NCBI GenBank assembly: GCA_023473395.1
Contig: JAMCYO010000032.1
Coordinates: 1-38,624 of the forward strand
Direction: 5' to 3'
Origin: Candidatus Martarchaeota archaeon
Lineage (GTDB): Archaea; Micrarchaeota; Micrarchaeia; Micrarchaeales; Micrarchaeaceae
DNA: 38,624 nucleotides
How positions within the stretch are numbered: position 1 is the first letter of the stretch; each line of letters starts with the position of its first letter. Of this stretch, positions 28,425 to 37,095 are shown in pieces. Position numbers and translations under genes: made by a program. Under the pieces are notes generated by a model. It was not told the DNA's origin and searched no databases. It was given only the letters and a program-made list of their open reading frames with translations.

Positions 28425-28507
28425 TTTTGCACCAAAAAGCTGTACAAAAGGATTTTATTGCAAAAATATAAATAATAAAAAAAGGAGTATTGACTCTTGG
28501 CATTTGC
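28425..28507. promoter_or_regulatory. Compact divergent promoter
   Basis: The 83-base spacer holds AAAAATATAAATAATAAAA (about 28462-28480), which reads as a TATA box on both strands. It lies about 30-45 bases from each start (ATG 28424 on minus with GGTG; ATG 28508 on plus without one). Overlapping TATA boxes would make the two genes compete for initiation. Confidence 0.5.
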
Positions 28508-28975
28508 ATGAACATGGAATTTACATCTATGGGCCCCTATTTCTGGATGGAGAATTATTTTGACGAAAGCTTGGCTTCAGAGCTTGCAGTAGAAAAGGCA
28601 ATATACGATTCGATAGCCAATGACTCAGATTTTAGAATATTCGCAATAGGACTATATGCTAAGGACTTGGACAGGCTTTCATCGGTATTAAAGGATGTTG
28701 TATCGTTTGAATCCGTAAGGGTGTTTTCCGATTCGGTCACTCTTGCAAAAAACGCATCAGAGCTTGGCGATTACGCTACGATCGAAAAAGATGCCAGAAT
28801 GTCGGTGCTCATAACTAAAGGGCTTGGCTCCGCCGATCAGGAAGGCGCGATCTTAATACGCTCGTTTAGGAGGGCCGAAGGGTTGCTTGAATTAAGGGAG
28901 GGTTTGTTCAGAGCGTTAAGGGAGGATAAGGTTAACAGGCCTGGCAAATCGCACGAAAGGACAGAGAATATGTAA
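28508..28975 (+). CDS. Hypothetical protein
   Basis: A 155-residue soluble alpha/beta protein, unrecognised. Alternating strands and helices (FRIFAIGLYAKDLDRLSSVL, SVLITKGLGSADQEGAIL) suggest a compact fold, perhaps Rossmann-like, but no nucleotide-binding loop is evident. The C-terminal tail is basic (REDKVNRPGKSHER). Starts considered: TTG 28490, ATG 28508, ATG 28514. I prefer 28508 because transcription from the TATA tract should begin around 28494 and no Shine-Dalgarno is well spaced for the TTG. Confidence 0.6.
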   Translation: MNMEFTSMGPYFWMENYFDESLASELAVEKAIYDSIANDSDFRIFAIGLYAKDLDRLSSVLKDVVSFESVRVFSDSVTLAKNASELGDYATIEKDARMSVLITKGLGSADQEGAILIRSFRRAEGLLELREGLFRALREDKVNRPGKSHERTENM

Positions 28976-29115
28976 AATATGTCGTAGCTAACAAATGATT
29001 TTTAACAAAACCGCAACGCATAATACCGAATGTTCCGCTCATACCGCTTTACAATTGGAATAGTCAAGTATTTTATTAGTTTTTATTTATTGTATAAATA
29101 AGAGGGTGCAAGATA

Positions 29116-31062
29116 TTGATTAATGCAAAACAAACTTATAAGAAAGCCCAATCCGCAATGGAATACCTGATAACGTACGGTTGGGCAATACTGATTATCG
29201 CAGTGGTAATATCGCTTCTTTACCTCTACATTGCGGTTCCCAAAGTCATCGTTCCTTCTACGTGCAGTTTCGTGACTGGCGCGGTATGCCAAGACCTCAT
29301 ATTCGGCACCAACACAACCACGCACGCAACCGAACTTGGTTTATTCATAACAAATTCAAGAAAGTATCCGGTATATGACCCCATGATTTATGCAAGCATA
29401 AACGGGAAGAATACCTCTGCCGTTGCGTGCAAACCATCGTTCGTATTGGCAGGAGGTTCCATAATATGCGTGCTACCCACTTCCGTGACTTCCACATTGG
29501 GGCAGTTCTTCTCGGGTGGGGTATACCTCAACGTTTCGTACTGCGGCCTTGCGCCAAATCCGAATTCGCCATCGTCATGCGCAACTGCTCCAAAAGAGAC
29601 ATACGCTGGAACCTATAGCGCGCACGCTGAACCACTTGTTTCGCCTAGTTATACAATAACGCTTTCGGTTCAAAATTCAACACAGCCATCTAACAACGCC
29701 AAGGACAAACTCACCGCAAGGGTTACCCTTCTGGGTTACCCGCAAAGCGGCGCAACCGTGAATTTCACCGCAACGTTTACAAAGAACGGTACCAACGCAA
29801 TACCTCCCTATTCGTTCCAGAGCCAGTATGTTACCACTGGAACGAATGGTGAGGCCGTTGATTACATATGGGGGACAAAGGTTGCCAATGTTACAGTAAC
29901 AGCAAATTATGCAGGGCTGAACGCGTCTAAGACAATAAACTTCGTCGCGGTAGTTCCTGTTTATTTCGCGATATCCAACATACCATCAAACCTGCAGAGT
30001 TCTACATCCGACATAGCGACAATAGACGGAGTCGGGTATTCGTATTCGCAACTTACAAAAAAGCCGACGTCCTTCGAGTTCGGGTGCAACACTACGCACA
30101 CCTACGACTTCAATCCGATAATATACAACTCCTCAGGTACAAGATACGTATTCCAGAGCGTTTCAATAAACGGTTTCAGCTCCACTTCAAACTCTGGAAG
30201 CGTTACTGTCTCAACGTGCAAGACGCAGAACTTCACGGTAGACTACCTTCCGCAGTACGAACTGTATGAAGTTCCTTCGCCTTCCATCGGGGGCAGCGTA
30301 TCCCCAGGAACCTCCTGGTATTATCCATCCAGCAGCGTTACGATATCCGAAACGCCAAACACCACAGGAGATTACATATTCGTAGACTGGACATGCAACG
30401 GCACCGGATGCTATTCCGGAACGGACACTAGCACCTCATTGACGGTAAACAATCCTATAAACGAGACTGCGATATTCAGCAGCACAACCACATCGACATC
30501 AACCACGTCAACATCAACGACAACGTCAACCACTTCTACCTCTACATCAACAACTTCTACATCCACATCAACCACGTCAACATCAACGACTACATCGACA
30601 TCTTCAACAACTTCAACTACGACGTCTTCTACAACATCGACAACAACATCCACAACGTCAACATCCACGACTACATCTACCACTTCTACATCCACATCAA
30701 CCACGTCAACATCAACGACAACGTCGACATCTTCAACGACATCGTCAACGACTTCATCTACAACATCGACGACAACGTCAACAACAACGTCCACAACAAC
30801 TTCAACAACAACGTCAACAACAACATCGACATCTACAATATTGATAGAATCGTGCCTTGAATCTACTGGGTATGGTGGTGTTGGAGTGTGGGAGTATTAT
30901 ACAGATACCAACTGCGGATCCAGCACACCTTATTGTACAGCATATTCTGAAACATATTCATGTAGTTCAGACAATAACATTGGCGGTGGAAACGGTTGTA
31001 CTGCAATATCTCCAGGGCAAGTGCCAAAGGGAGTTACCTCGAGCGGAACGTGTGAGACCTAA
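29116..31062 (+). CDS. Pilin-leader surface protein with Ser/Thr stalk and Cys-rich tip
   Basis: A 648-residue protein. It starts at TTG 29116 with GAGGGTG eight bases upstream; no in-frame ATG precedes the leader. Residues 8-38 are a class III signal peptide (KKAQSAMEYLITYGWAILII) for prepilin peptidase. Then come a Cys-containing domain, an Ig-like Big_1-type domain (about residues 175-280), and an InlB-type repeat (PSIGGSVSPGTSWYYPSSSV). After these lies a stalk of about 120 residues made only of Ser and Thr (30481-30840), and a 72-residue tip with six Cys. The stalk is probably heavily O-glycosylated, lifting the tip from a pilus or the membrane. It is followed directly by two propeller genes. 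A pilus-tip adhesin is the likely role (inference). Confidence 0.8.
   Translation: MINAKQTYKKAQSAMEYLITYGWAILIIAVVISLLYLYIAVPKVIVPSTCSFVTGAVCQDLIFGTNTTTHATELGLFITNSRKYPVYDPMIYASINGKNTSAVACKPSFVLAGGSIICVLPTSVTSTLGQFFSGGVYLNVSYCGLAPNPNSPSSCATAPKETYAGTYSAHAEPLVSPSYTITLSVQNSTQPSNNAKDKLTARVTLLGYPQSGATVNFTATFTKNGTNAIPPYSFQSQYVTTGTNGEAVDYIWGTKVANVTVTANYAGLNASKTINFVAVVPVYFAISNIPSNLQSSTSDIATIDGVGYSYSQLTKKPTSFEFGCNTTHTYDFNPIIYNSSGTRYVFQSVSINGFSSTSNSGSVTVSTCKTQNFTVDYLPQYELYEVPSPSIGGSVSPGTSWYYPSSSVTISETPNTTGDYIFVDWTCNGTGCYSGTDTSTSLTVNNPINETAIFSSTTTSTSTTSTSTTTSTTSTSTSTTSTSTSTTSTSTTTSTSSTTSTTTSSTTSTTTSTTSTSTTTSTTSTSTSTTSTSTTTSTSSTTSSTTSSTTSTTTSTTTSTTTSTTTSTTTSTSTILIESCLESTGYGGVGVWEYYTDTNCGSSTPYCTAYSETYSCSSDNNIGGGNGCTAISPGQVPKGVTSSGTCET
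30481..30840 (+). repeat. Low-complexity (ACN/TCN)n tract encoding a Ser/Thr stalk
   Basis: About 360 bases read only as Thr and Ser codons. A longer-period repeat is visible inside: the segment beginning ACTTCTACATCCACATCAAC at 30553 recurs at 30682, a spacing of 129 bases (43 codons), with near-identical sequence for about 58 bases. In-frame tandem duplication explains the growth of the stalk, and length variation between strains is expected. Confidence 0.85.
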
Positions 31063-32343
31063 ATGACCGATATCAATAACCTAAACGGAACGGATGCAAC
31101 AAACGGATCCACACAGGGAGAAACGGCAAACGCGCAAAGCAAACCGGAAGAGCCTAAAATTGAAATTCAAGCAGGAGCTATAAATCCTGATTCGCAAATT
31201 AAAGATTTAAAAAGAATACATGCACACTACCTGTTTGCGATAATAGCAGTTATAGTTGCAGTAACAGTTATGTATGCAGCCTATTCTGTATACCAAAATG
31301 CACATATAAGCAGTGTACATAATGTGACTTCCACCATAACACAAACAAATACAAGCACAAGCAACATTGATGCATATATATATTGTGTGGGGAGTAGGGC
31401 GTATACCCCAAATAACCTAAGTTATTATGCACCGATATATACAAATGGCTCAGTAGGGAATTGGTTAAAGACGACGAATTACCCATATTTTGGATATGGA
31501 TTGGATTGTTTTAGCAATGCAGGATACGTTTACTGCTTGCCGGCAGGCCAGGCAAATAATACTGAAAATAAAAATTTAAATTTGGCATATTATGCCAAGC
31601 TTTCAAGAAATGGCATTGGGAATTGGTCAGAGACGACGAATTACCCTATACCGTTATCTGGGGCCTTGTGCTACCCCTATAAAAACAGAGTTTATTGTGT
31701 TGGTGATGAAAGCAGCGTAGCAAAGAATCAAGTTTATTATGCCAACCTATCTGCAAATGGCATAGGGAACTGGATACAGACAACTTCGTACCCTATACCA
31801 TTTTATGCAGCTAGGTGCGTTGCTTATGACAATTATATGTATTGCATAGGCGATGGTTACCATAATTCGTCAATCTCAAGCGAAAGCTATTATATGCGTC
31901 AGGTAAGATTTGCTAGGATATTGCCTAATGGAAGCATAGGAAACTGGACTGAGACTACCGATTATCCGCTGCCACTTAGCGGGTCTGGATGCTTGCCTTA
32001 TGGCGGTTACATTTACTGCATAGGACCAGCAGTAAACAAATTAGCTACAGATACCTATTATGCGAAGATACTGCCAAACGGGAGCATAGGAAACTGGGCT
32101 AAGTCGGTAAATTACCCGATAGGATTTTTCGGTTCTATATGTACCGAGAACAACGGATTCATGTACTGCATAGGCGACGGCGAGACAGTGTTTGTAAATG
32201 GAACGATATCAAAAAGTTATTTCCCTTATGCAAATCAATCCTATTACGCCAAAATGACCACGAACGGATTTGTAAATTGGACAAGTATAACTAAGTACCC
32301 AATACCGTTTGCTTACTCTTCGTGTGTTGTTAACAATATATGA
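31063..32343 (+). CDS. Membrane-anchored Kelch-like beta-propeller protein
   Basis: A 426-residue protein: a hydrophilic cytoplasmic N-terminus, one transmembrane helix near residues 54-78 (YLFAIIAVIVAVTVMYAAYS), then an extracellular region of six repeats of 45-65 residues. Each repeat carries a GNWxxTTxYP segment (GNWSETTNYPIP, GNWIQTTSYPIP, GNWTETTDYPLP) followed by a Tyr-Cys-(Ile/Val)-Gly strand (VYCVG, MYCIG, IYCIG), the rhythm of Kelch-type propeller blades. Paired Cys in each blade suggest disulfides, and sequons are frequent. The ATG follows the stop of the stalk-protein gene without a gap (TAAATG), so translation is coupled. It probably binds a ligand or partner at the cell surface. 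Confidence 0.78.
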   Translation: MTDINNLNGTDATNGSTQGETANAQSKPEEPKIEIQAGAINPDSQIKDLKRIHAHYLFAIIAVIVAVTVMYAAYSVYQNAHISSVHNVTSTITQTNTSTSNIDAYIYCVGSRAYTPNNLSYYAPIYTNGSVGNWLKTTNYPYFGYGLDCFSNAGYVYCLPAGQANNTENKNLNLAYYAKLSRNGIGNWSETTNYPIPLSGALCYPYKNRVYCVGDESSVAKNQVYYANLSANGIGNWIQTTSYPIPFYAARCVAYDNYMYCIGDGYHNSSISSESYYMRQVRFARILPNGSIGNWTETTDYPLPLSGSGCLPYGGYIYCIGPAVNKLATDTYYAKILPNGSIGNWAKSVNYPIGFFGSICTENNGFMYCIGDGETVFVNGTISKSYFPYANQSYYAKMTTNGFVNWTSITKYPIPFAYSSCVVNNI

Positions 32344-32347
32344 TTTT

Positions 32348-33889
32348 ATGCCAAAAAAAATAAAAAGGATTAAAAGAGCAAAAAACGGTTATAGAATATT
32401 TTATATAGCAGCAACTGTAATAGCCGTATTGTTTTTTGTATCAATCTTCTACAACGGTTTTTCCATTAATGCCAGTGTTGACTCTTGCCCTATGGCAATT
32501 CGCAATTTAAATGTATATGGATATCTATCGGGCACTTTTAGGGGTTTGTACTTAAATGGCACGCAGAACAGCAATTTCCAATTCGAATATGATGCATGCC
32601 ATTTATATTATATCGATGGAAGTATAGGCAATTTTACATACCATACGGCAGGATTAACTTCAAATGCCTCAGTCTTGGGTCCGGTAACCCCTTATGCAGG
32701 TATGCTTTTTGTTCCGCTTTCTTCCCCATCCCCAAATTATACGTATGCAGCTAAAGCAGTAAATAATAAGACGTTTTGGGGCGGGATTTTGGCGCTTAAC
32801 CTAACAACTGGAAAACAGGTTTGGGTTAAAATATTTCCAGACCAAATAATGACACAGCCATTAACGGCCAAAGGACTGGTATATGTTGGTTTAGGAAATG
32901 GATACGGTTCATATTATAATGAGACATTTAAAGATGGTAAATTTGTCGGACTTTCAGGCTTGAATGGCGTAGTAGCACTAAATACCACTACGGGAAAAAT
33001 CGTCTGGTACGACCCAACGATAGTGTCGCATATGCCATCTTTTGTATATTATAACAACACTTTAATTGTAGTTCCAGGGGCAGGGGCAGGTAAAGATTCA
33101 ATATTCCTGTATGCCCTCAACGCTTCGTCTGGAAAAGTAAAATGGAAGTTATTCATAGGTGGTTATTCTGCAATGTCGTCCCCAGTATTTGCAGGTGGAA
33201 ACATATATTTTGGTACGGGGGAGGTAGGTAATTATCCAGAATTTTCCGGAAATAATTCCACAAACTTATTAACATACAACGACACATTTTTTGCAGTAAA
33301 TCTCAGCACTAGAAGCGTCATATGGTCGCACAAGTTTAATTCTAACGACGGAACGCAGGATAGCTCGCCTATATATTATAACGGAATCGTGGTAACTGGA
33401 TTCGATCCGCTCAACAGTTCGGCGGCTCCAAGCAACATTCCTGCAAACGTGGTAATAAATGTAAATCTGGCCGCATTCAACGCAAAAAATGGCAGCTTGC
33501 TTTGGACTTTTTATGAAGGCGCCGGTTTTCAAAACCAGTATATAAACCTTCCACCGCTTACCGCTTATGACGGAGTCGTTTATAGCGATACGGTGAGCGT
33601 CGGTAAGCTTTGGGCCGTAAATTTAACAACAGGTAAAGGGCTATGGTCCTTCAATACTGGAAAGGAATCGGGTAATGTCAATATATACGGTAGCCATATA
33701 TACGTAAGCAACATGAACGGAACCCTTTTTGTACTCGACTTAAACGGTACCCTTTATAAAAAAATTAATATTGGGATTGGAGGAGGCCCTGAAAATCTTC
33801 TTTTTATGGGAAAGAATATTTTGATTTATGGCATTGGCAATAGCGTTGAATCAATTCCAGTAAGCAAACTTCTTAATTTGTCAAGCTAA
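32348..33889 (+). CDS. Membrane-anchored PQQ-like beta-propeller protein
   Basis: A 513-residue protein with a very basic N-terminus (MPKKIKRIKRAKNGYRIFYI), one transmembrane helix near residues 19-38, and an extracellular propeller. The repeat unit A-x-N-x-x-(T/S)-G-x-x-x-W appears six or seven times (ALNLTTGKQVWVK, ALNTTTGKIVWYD, ALNASSGKVKWK, AFNAKNGSLLWTF, AVNLTTGKGLWSF), as in PQQ-binding-like/BamB families. Such propellers may be quinoenzymes or purely structural; I see no dehydrogenase motif, so structural or binding is likelier. I chose ATG 32348, four bases after the upstream stop. It is the third gene of the surface locus and is AT-richer than the genes downstream. Confidence 0.78.
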   Translation: MPKKIKRIKRAKNGYRIFYIAATVIAVLFFVSIFYNGFSINASVDSCPMAIRNLNVYGYLSGTFRGLYLNGTQNSNFQFEYDACHLYYIDGSIGNFTYHTAGLTSNASVLGPVTPYAGMLFVPLSSPSPNYTYAAKAVNNKTFWGGILALNLTTGKQVWVKIFPDQIMTQPLTAKGLVYVGLGNGYGSYYNETFKDGKFVGLSGLNGVVALNTTTGKIVWYDPTIVSHMPSFVYYNNTLIVVPGAGAGKDSIFLYALNASSGKVKWKLFIGGYSAMSSPVFAGGNIYFGTGEVGNYPEFSGNNSTNLLTYNDTFFAVNLSTRSVIWSHKFNSNDGTQDSSPIYYNGIVVTGFDPLNSSAAPSNIPANVVINVNLAAFNAKNGSLLWTFYEGAGFQNQYINLPPLTAYDGVVYSDTVSVGKLWAVNLTTGKGLWSFNTGKESGNVNIYGSHIYVSNMNGTLFVLDLNGTLYKKINIGIGGGPENLLFMGKNILIYGIGNSVESIPVSKLLNLSS

Positions 33890-34129
33890 AAAGGTTTGGC
33901 AGTAACAATTGGCACTGCTTATAATGGGTTTGGTTCTAGTCAAGACCTGTACAAAAGCAATATATACTTGAACCGGAGTTAAAAATCGTGAGTGATGTGT
34001 ACCAATCACAAAAGCAGTAGGGCAGTTAACGCGTTGCAGTAATGTATACGCTCTTGTTTTTAACCTTTTCAATCTGAATATTAGCAGTGTTGTTTCTACC
34101 TGTTTTGCTACTTACAATGGGATGGTTTT
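33890..34129. other. Spacer before serS without a recognised gene
   Basis: 240 bases. A TATA-like CAATATATACTTG lies at about 33958-33970, which would start a transcript near 33990 and leave a leader of about 140 bases before serS. Short inverted repeats are present (GCAGT/ACTGC at 33909-33928; GTGA/TCAC around 33989-34010) but none is a convincing terminator, riboswitch or RNA gene. GGGATGG lies just before the serS ATG. Confidence 0.35.
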
Positions 34130-35434
34130 ATGATAACGACGAAATATGTGAGGGATCATATACAAGAGATACGGGCTTCCTTGGAGAGGAGGAAAAGCGA
34201 TTACCCTATAGACGAATTGCTTAAGCTTGATGAGCAATGGAGGGCAAATAAGACAGAACTGCAGGGTCTGCAGGCTAGAAGGAACAAAACCAGCCTTGAG
34301 ATTTCAAAGATAAAGAAGGGGGGAGGCAATGCAGACGATAAAATAAAGGAGATAGCATCCGCCAAGGAGAAAATGCAGAGTCTTGAGAACGAGATATCCG
34401 AAATGGAAAAGAAGATTGAAAACCTGTTGCTAAACATGCCGAACACGCTCCACGAGAGCGTACCCTACGGGCTTAGCGATGATGACAACCTTGAAATAAG
34501 GAAATGGGGCGACGCCAGCAAGAAGCTTGAATTCGGCCACGAGGATATACTTACAAAGATGGGGCTCATAGACATAGAACGCGCTGCCAAGATATCCGGT
34601 GCAAGGTTCTACTACTTGAGGGGAGACATAGCTATGCTGGAACAGGCCCTCATAAGTTTTGCCCTTGATGAGCTGGTAAAAAAAGGCTATACTGCCATAG
34701 CGCCGCCGCTTATGATGAAGAGGGAGTATTACAAGGGAGTCACGGCGCTTGGGGATTTCGAGGAACAGCTCTACAGGGTCACGGATCCAGCCGATGTAAA
34801 CGACGTGAAGGATTATGAGCACATGGAAGAGGACCTTTACATGATTTCCACAGCCGAACACCCCATGGCTGCAATGCACGCCGGCGAAGTGTTCAGCTCA
34901 AAGGAGCTTCCGATAAAATATGTGGGCATAAGCCCTGCTTTCAGGAGGGAAGCCGGCTCGCACGGCAAGGATTCGAAGGGAATCTTCAGGGTGCACCAGT
35001 TCTACAAGGTAGAACAGTTCATATTCTGCAAGCCGGAGGAATCCTGGGGCTATTACAAGGAGCTGCTTGCCAATTCCGAGGAGCTTGTGCAAAAGCTAGG
35101 AATACCATATCATGTAGTAGATATATGCACCGGAGACATAGGCGTAGTGGCCGCGAAGAAGAACGACATAGAGGCTTACATGCCAGGGCAGGGCAAATAC
35201 AGGGAGATAGTATCGTGCTCGAACTGCACCGACTGGCAAAGCTTGAGGCTCGATATAAAATACGATGAGAAGGGGGAGAGAAGATACGTGCATACGCTCA
35301 ACAGCACAGCTATAGCCATTTCCAGGATGATAGTCGCGATAGTGGAGAACTATTACAACGGCGATGGGACCATAACCATACCCAAGGTATTGGTTCCGTA
35401 CATGCACAAGGATAGGATAGGCTCCAAGGATTAG
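34130..35434 (+). CDS. serS: Seryl-tRNA synthetase
   Basis: A 434-residue class II aminoacyl-tRNA synthetase of the common (bacterial-type) SerRS, not the methanogenic type. The N-terminal coiled-coil tRNA-binding arm occupies residues 1-110 (KSDYPIDELLKLDEQWRANK; EKMQSLENEISEMEKKIENL). The class II core follows: ISTAEHPMAAMHAGE (serine and ATP site), motif 2 in SPAFRREAGSHGKDSKGIFR, and motif 3 in GDGTITIPKVLVPYM. It charges tRNA-Ser in the cytoplasm. All expected motifs are present and the length is normal. It is followed by a hairpin terminator candidate and the release factor gene. AGG, AAG and ATA codons dominate here, unlike in the preceding surface genes. Confidence 0.95.
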   Translation: MITTKYVRDHIQEIRASLERRKSDYPIDELLKLDEQWRANKTELQGLQARRNKTSLEISKIKKGGGNADDKIKEIASAKEKMQSLENEISEMEKKIENLLLNMPNTLHESVPYGLSDDDNLEIRKWGDASKKLEFGHEDILTKMGLIDIERAAKISGARFYYLRGDIAMLEQALISFALDELVKKGYTAIAPPLMMKREYYKGVTALGDFEEQLYRVTDPADVNDVKDYEHMEEDLYMISTAEHPMAAMHAGEVFSSKELPIKYVGISPAFRREAGSHGKDSKGIFRVHQFYKVEQFIFCKPEESWGYYKELLANSEELVQKLGIPYHVVDICTGDIGVVAAKKNDIEAYMPGQGKYREIVSCSNCTDWQSLRLDIKYDEKGERRYVHTLNSTAIAISRMIVAIVENYYNGDGTITIPKVLVPYMHKDRIGSKD

Positions 35435-35480
35435 TATTTTATTGTTTGGGGAAGAATAATCCTTGCCTATTGCGGCTTTT

Positions 35481-35505
35481 GCCTTTGAAAAAGGGCTTTT
35501 GTTTT
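35481..35505 (+). terminator. GNRA-capped hairpin with T-rich tail after serS
   Basis: GCCTTT-GAAA-AAGGGC (35481-35496) forms a 6-base stem, including one G-U pair, with a GAAA tetraloop, followed by TTTTGTTTT (35497-35505). It sits 47 bases past the serS stop and 23 bases before the aRF1 start, so it may end or attenuate the serS transcript. Confidence 0.45.
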
Positions 35506-35527
35506 CGAAAGTTCAACAGTGTAAGAT

Positions 35528-36724
35528 ATGAAAGATGAATACAAGATAAAGAAGGAGCTCAAAAGGCTCGCCTCGATAAAAGGCTCGGGGACTGAGCTAA
35601 TAAGCGTATACATACCGCCGGGCTTCCCGATAAGCGATGAAGTAGCGAAGCTCAGGGACGAGCATGGCCAAGCTTCTAACATAAAGTCCAAGACCACAAG
35701 GCTGAACGTCCAAGGCGCACTCGAAAAGATTATGCAGTACCTTAAGCTTTACAAGATGCCGCCGGAGAAGGGATTGGCGATATTCTGCGGGAATATAAGC
35801 AACGAGCAGTCCAAGCCCGACATAGAGCTTTTCTCAATGGAGCCCCCTGAGCCGATAAAAGTCAACATATACAGGTGCGATTCCACGTTCCTGCTTGAGC
35901 CGATACAGCGCATGATGGAAACGACCGACAAATATGCGGTTGTGATAATGGACGGAAGCGACGCCACAGTGGGCGTGCTTTCAGGGTCGCAGTTCATTGT
36001 GGACAAGAAGCTCAGGTCCTTCGCCCACCAAAAGGTGCACAAGGGAGGCCAGTCTGCAGCAAGGTATGACAGGGCACGAGAGGAGAGCATAGACGATTAT
36101 TACAAGGCAGTCGCCGAGGCCATAAACGACTTATTCATAAAGCACGAGTTCAAGCTGAAGGGGCTTATCGTTGGAGGCCCTGGCCCGGCAAAGGAGGACT
36201 TCGTAAAGTCAAAGAACCTGAACTACCAGATAAAGGTCGTAGGGGTTTTCAACACCGGCTATACGGACGAAAATGCAGGATTCAGGGAGCTGCTTGAGCA
36301 GGCCAAGGACGTTCTTTCGGAGCAGCAGGCGATACAGGAACAGAAGATAATGGGAAGGTTCCTTAGCGAGATATCGCGAAACGGGCTTGCGACTAATGGC
36401 TACGAAAAGGTCAAAAAGGCGCTGCAGTCCAACAATGTGGCCATGCTGATAGTGAGCGAGGACCTTGAACTCTACTCCGTGCATTACAAGTGCAACACCT
36501 GTGGCACAGAGTTCGACGCGCTCGAACAGGGTAACCAACGGCAGATAAAGCACAGCGACGGAGGCAACCTTTCCATAGTGGAGGAACACGACGCAGTGGA
36601 GGAACTCGTGGACATGGCCGACAAGCTCGGCGTCCAGATATCTTTCATATCATCCGAGAGCCAATATGGCAAGGAGCTGCTTTTGGGGTTTGGAGGGATT
36701 GCGGCGCTCCTAAGATATAGATGA
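35528..36724 (+). CDS. prf1: Peptide chain release factor aRF1
   Basis: A 398-residue archaeal/eukaryotic-type class I release factor. Domain 1 carries NIKS in ASNIKSKTTR for stop-codon reading. Domain 2 carries the catalytic GGQ in KVHKGGQSAARYDRAREE for peptidyl-tRNA hydrolysis. Domain 3 ends with a zinc-knuckle-like CNTCGTEF and GFGGIAALLRYR. It recognises all three stop codons and works with aEF1A-type GTPase and ABCE1 in termination and recycling. The length is close to the usual archaeal 405-420. This gene is strong evidence that the source is archaeal. Confidence 0.95.
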   Translation: MKDEYKIKKELKRLASIKGSGTELISVYIPPGFPISDEVAKLRDEHGQASNIKSKTTRLNVQGALEKIMQYLKLYKMPPEKGLAIFCGNISNEQSKPDIELFSMEPPEPIKVNIYRCDSTFLLEPIQRMMETTDKYAVVIMDGSDATVGVLSGSQFIVDKKLRSFAHQKVHKGGQSAARYDRAREESIDDYYKAVAEAINDLFIKHEFKLKGLIVGGPGPAKEDFVKSKNLNYQIKVVGVFNTGYTDENAGFRELLEQAKDVLSEQQAIQEQKIMGRFLSEISRNGLATNGYEKVKKALQSNNVAMLIVSEDLELYSVHYKCNTCGTEFDALEQGNQRQIKHSDGGNLSIVEEHDAVEELVDMADKLGVQISFISSESQYGKELLLGFGGIAALLRYR

Positions 36725-36798
36725 TTGGGCAAAAACACGCAAATTAAAAAACCAAAAGGAAGAGAACTTGTTTTTAATGTTTTAAAAAATTTAAATAT

Positions 36799-36939
36799 TC
36801 AGTTTTTGTTGTCGGCCCAGACTATGCTGTAGACATTCTCCCGTTCCTTGACTATCGCTACCGGCCTTGCGTTCTTTGAATCCTTTTCCAGAAACTTGTC
36901 AAGTTTCCTGTATTTCATGTTTTTTACAAAGTTTAGCAT
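36799..36939 (-). CDS. Small protein (46 residues), last gene of small-protein operon
   Basis: A 46-codon frame with a clear Shine-Dalgarno: AGGTG lies five bases before the ATG at 36939. The protein is basic and mostly helical at the start (MLNFVKNMKYRKLDKFLEKD), then strand-like with NVYSIVWADNKN at the end. No family is recognised. It lies 18 bases after the stop of the 45-residue gene and has the codon style of neighbouring real genes (AGG for Arg, ATA for Ile), which supports translation. The function is unknown. Confidence 0.6.
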   Translation of the reverse strand: MLNFVKNMKYRKLDKFLEKDSKNARPVAIVKERENVYSIVWADNKN

Positions 36940-36957
36940 ATTTACACCTGTTGGCAA

Positions 36958-37095
36958 TCATGCCTTCATGGACATGTATTTCCTGAATATCTTCATCTGC
37001 AGCCTTTCCATATCCTCGCGTATTTCCGGGTCCTCTTCTATTATTTTCATGACCGAACCCTTTATCCCTGATCCTAATATGCTTGGCATCTTCAT
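36958..37095 (-). CDS. Small protein (45 residues), coupled to upstream RAM-like gene
   Basis: A 45-codon frame whose ATG (37093-37095) overlaps the TGA of the upstream gene as ATGA, a standard translational-coupling arrangement. The product is helical and charged (KGSVMKIIEEDPEIREDMER, then LQMKIFRKYMSMKA), probably a single helical hairpin. No family is recognised. The overlap and the common codon style argue that it is real. Confidence 0.6.
   Translation of the reverse strand: MKMPSILGSGIKGSVMKIIEEDPEIREDMERLQMKIFRKYMSMKA

Noticed and set aside
30411-30794. 127-codon minus-strand frame of Asp and Val repeats
   Set aside because: It is the exact antisense of the Ser/Thr stalk; the (DV)n text is forced by ACN/TCN codons.
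30481-30840. Possible CRISPR array or satellite
   Set aside because: The repeats are in-frame low-complexity Ser/Thr codons without regular spacers or constant repeat units.
33881-34072. 63-codon minus-strand frame in the spacer before serS
   Set aside because: No promoter or ribosome site was seen, it overlaps the end of the propeller gene, and codon use differs from real genes here.
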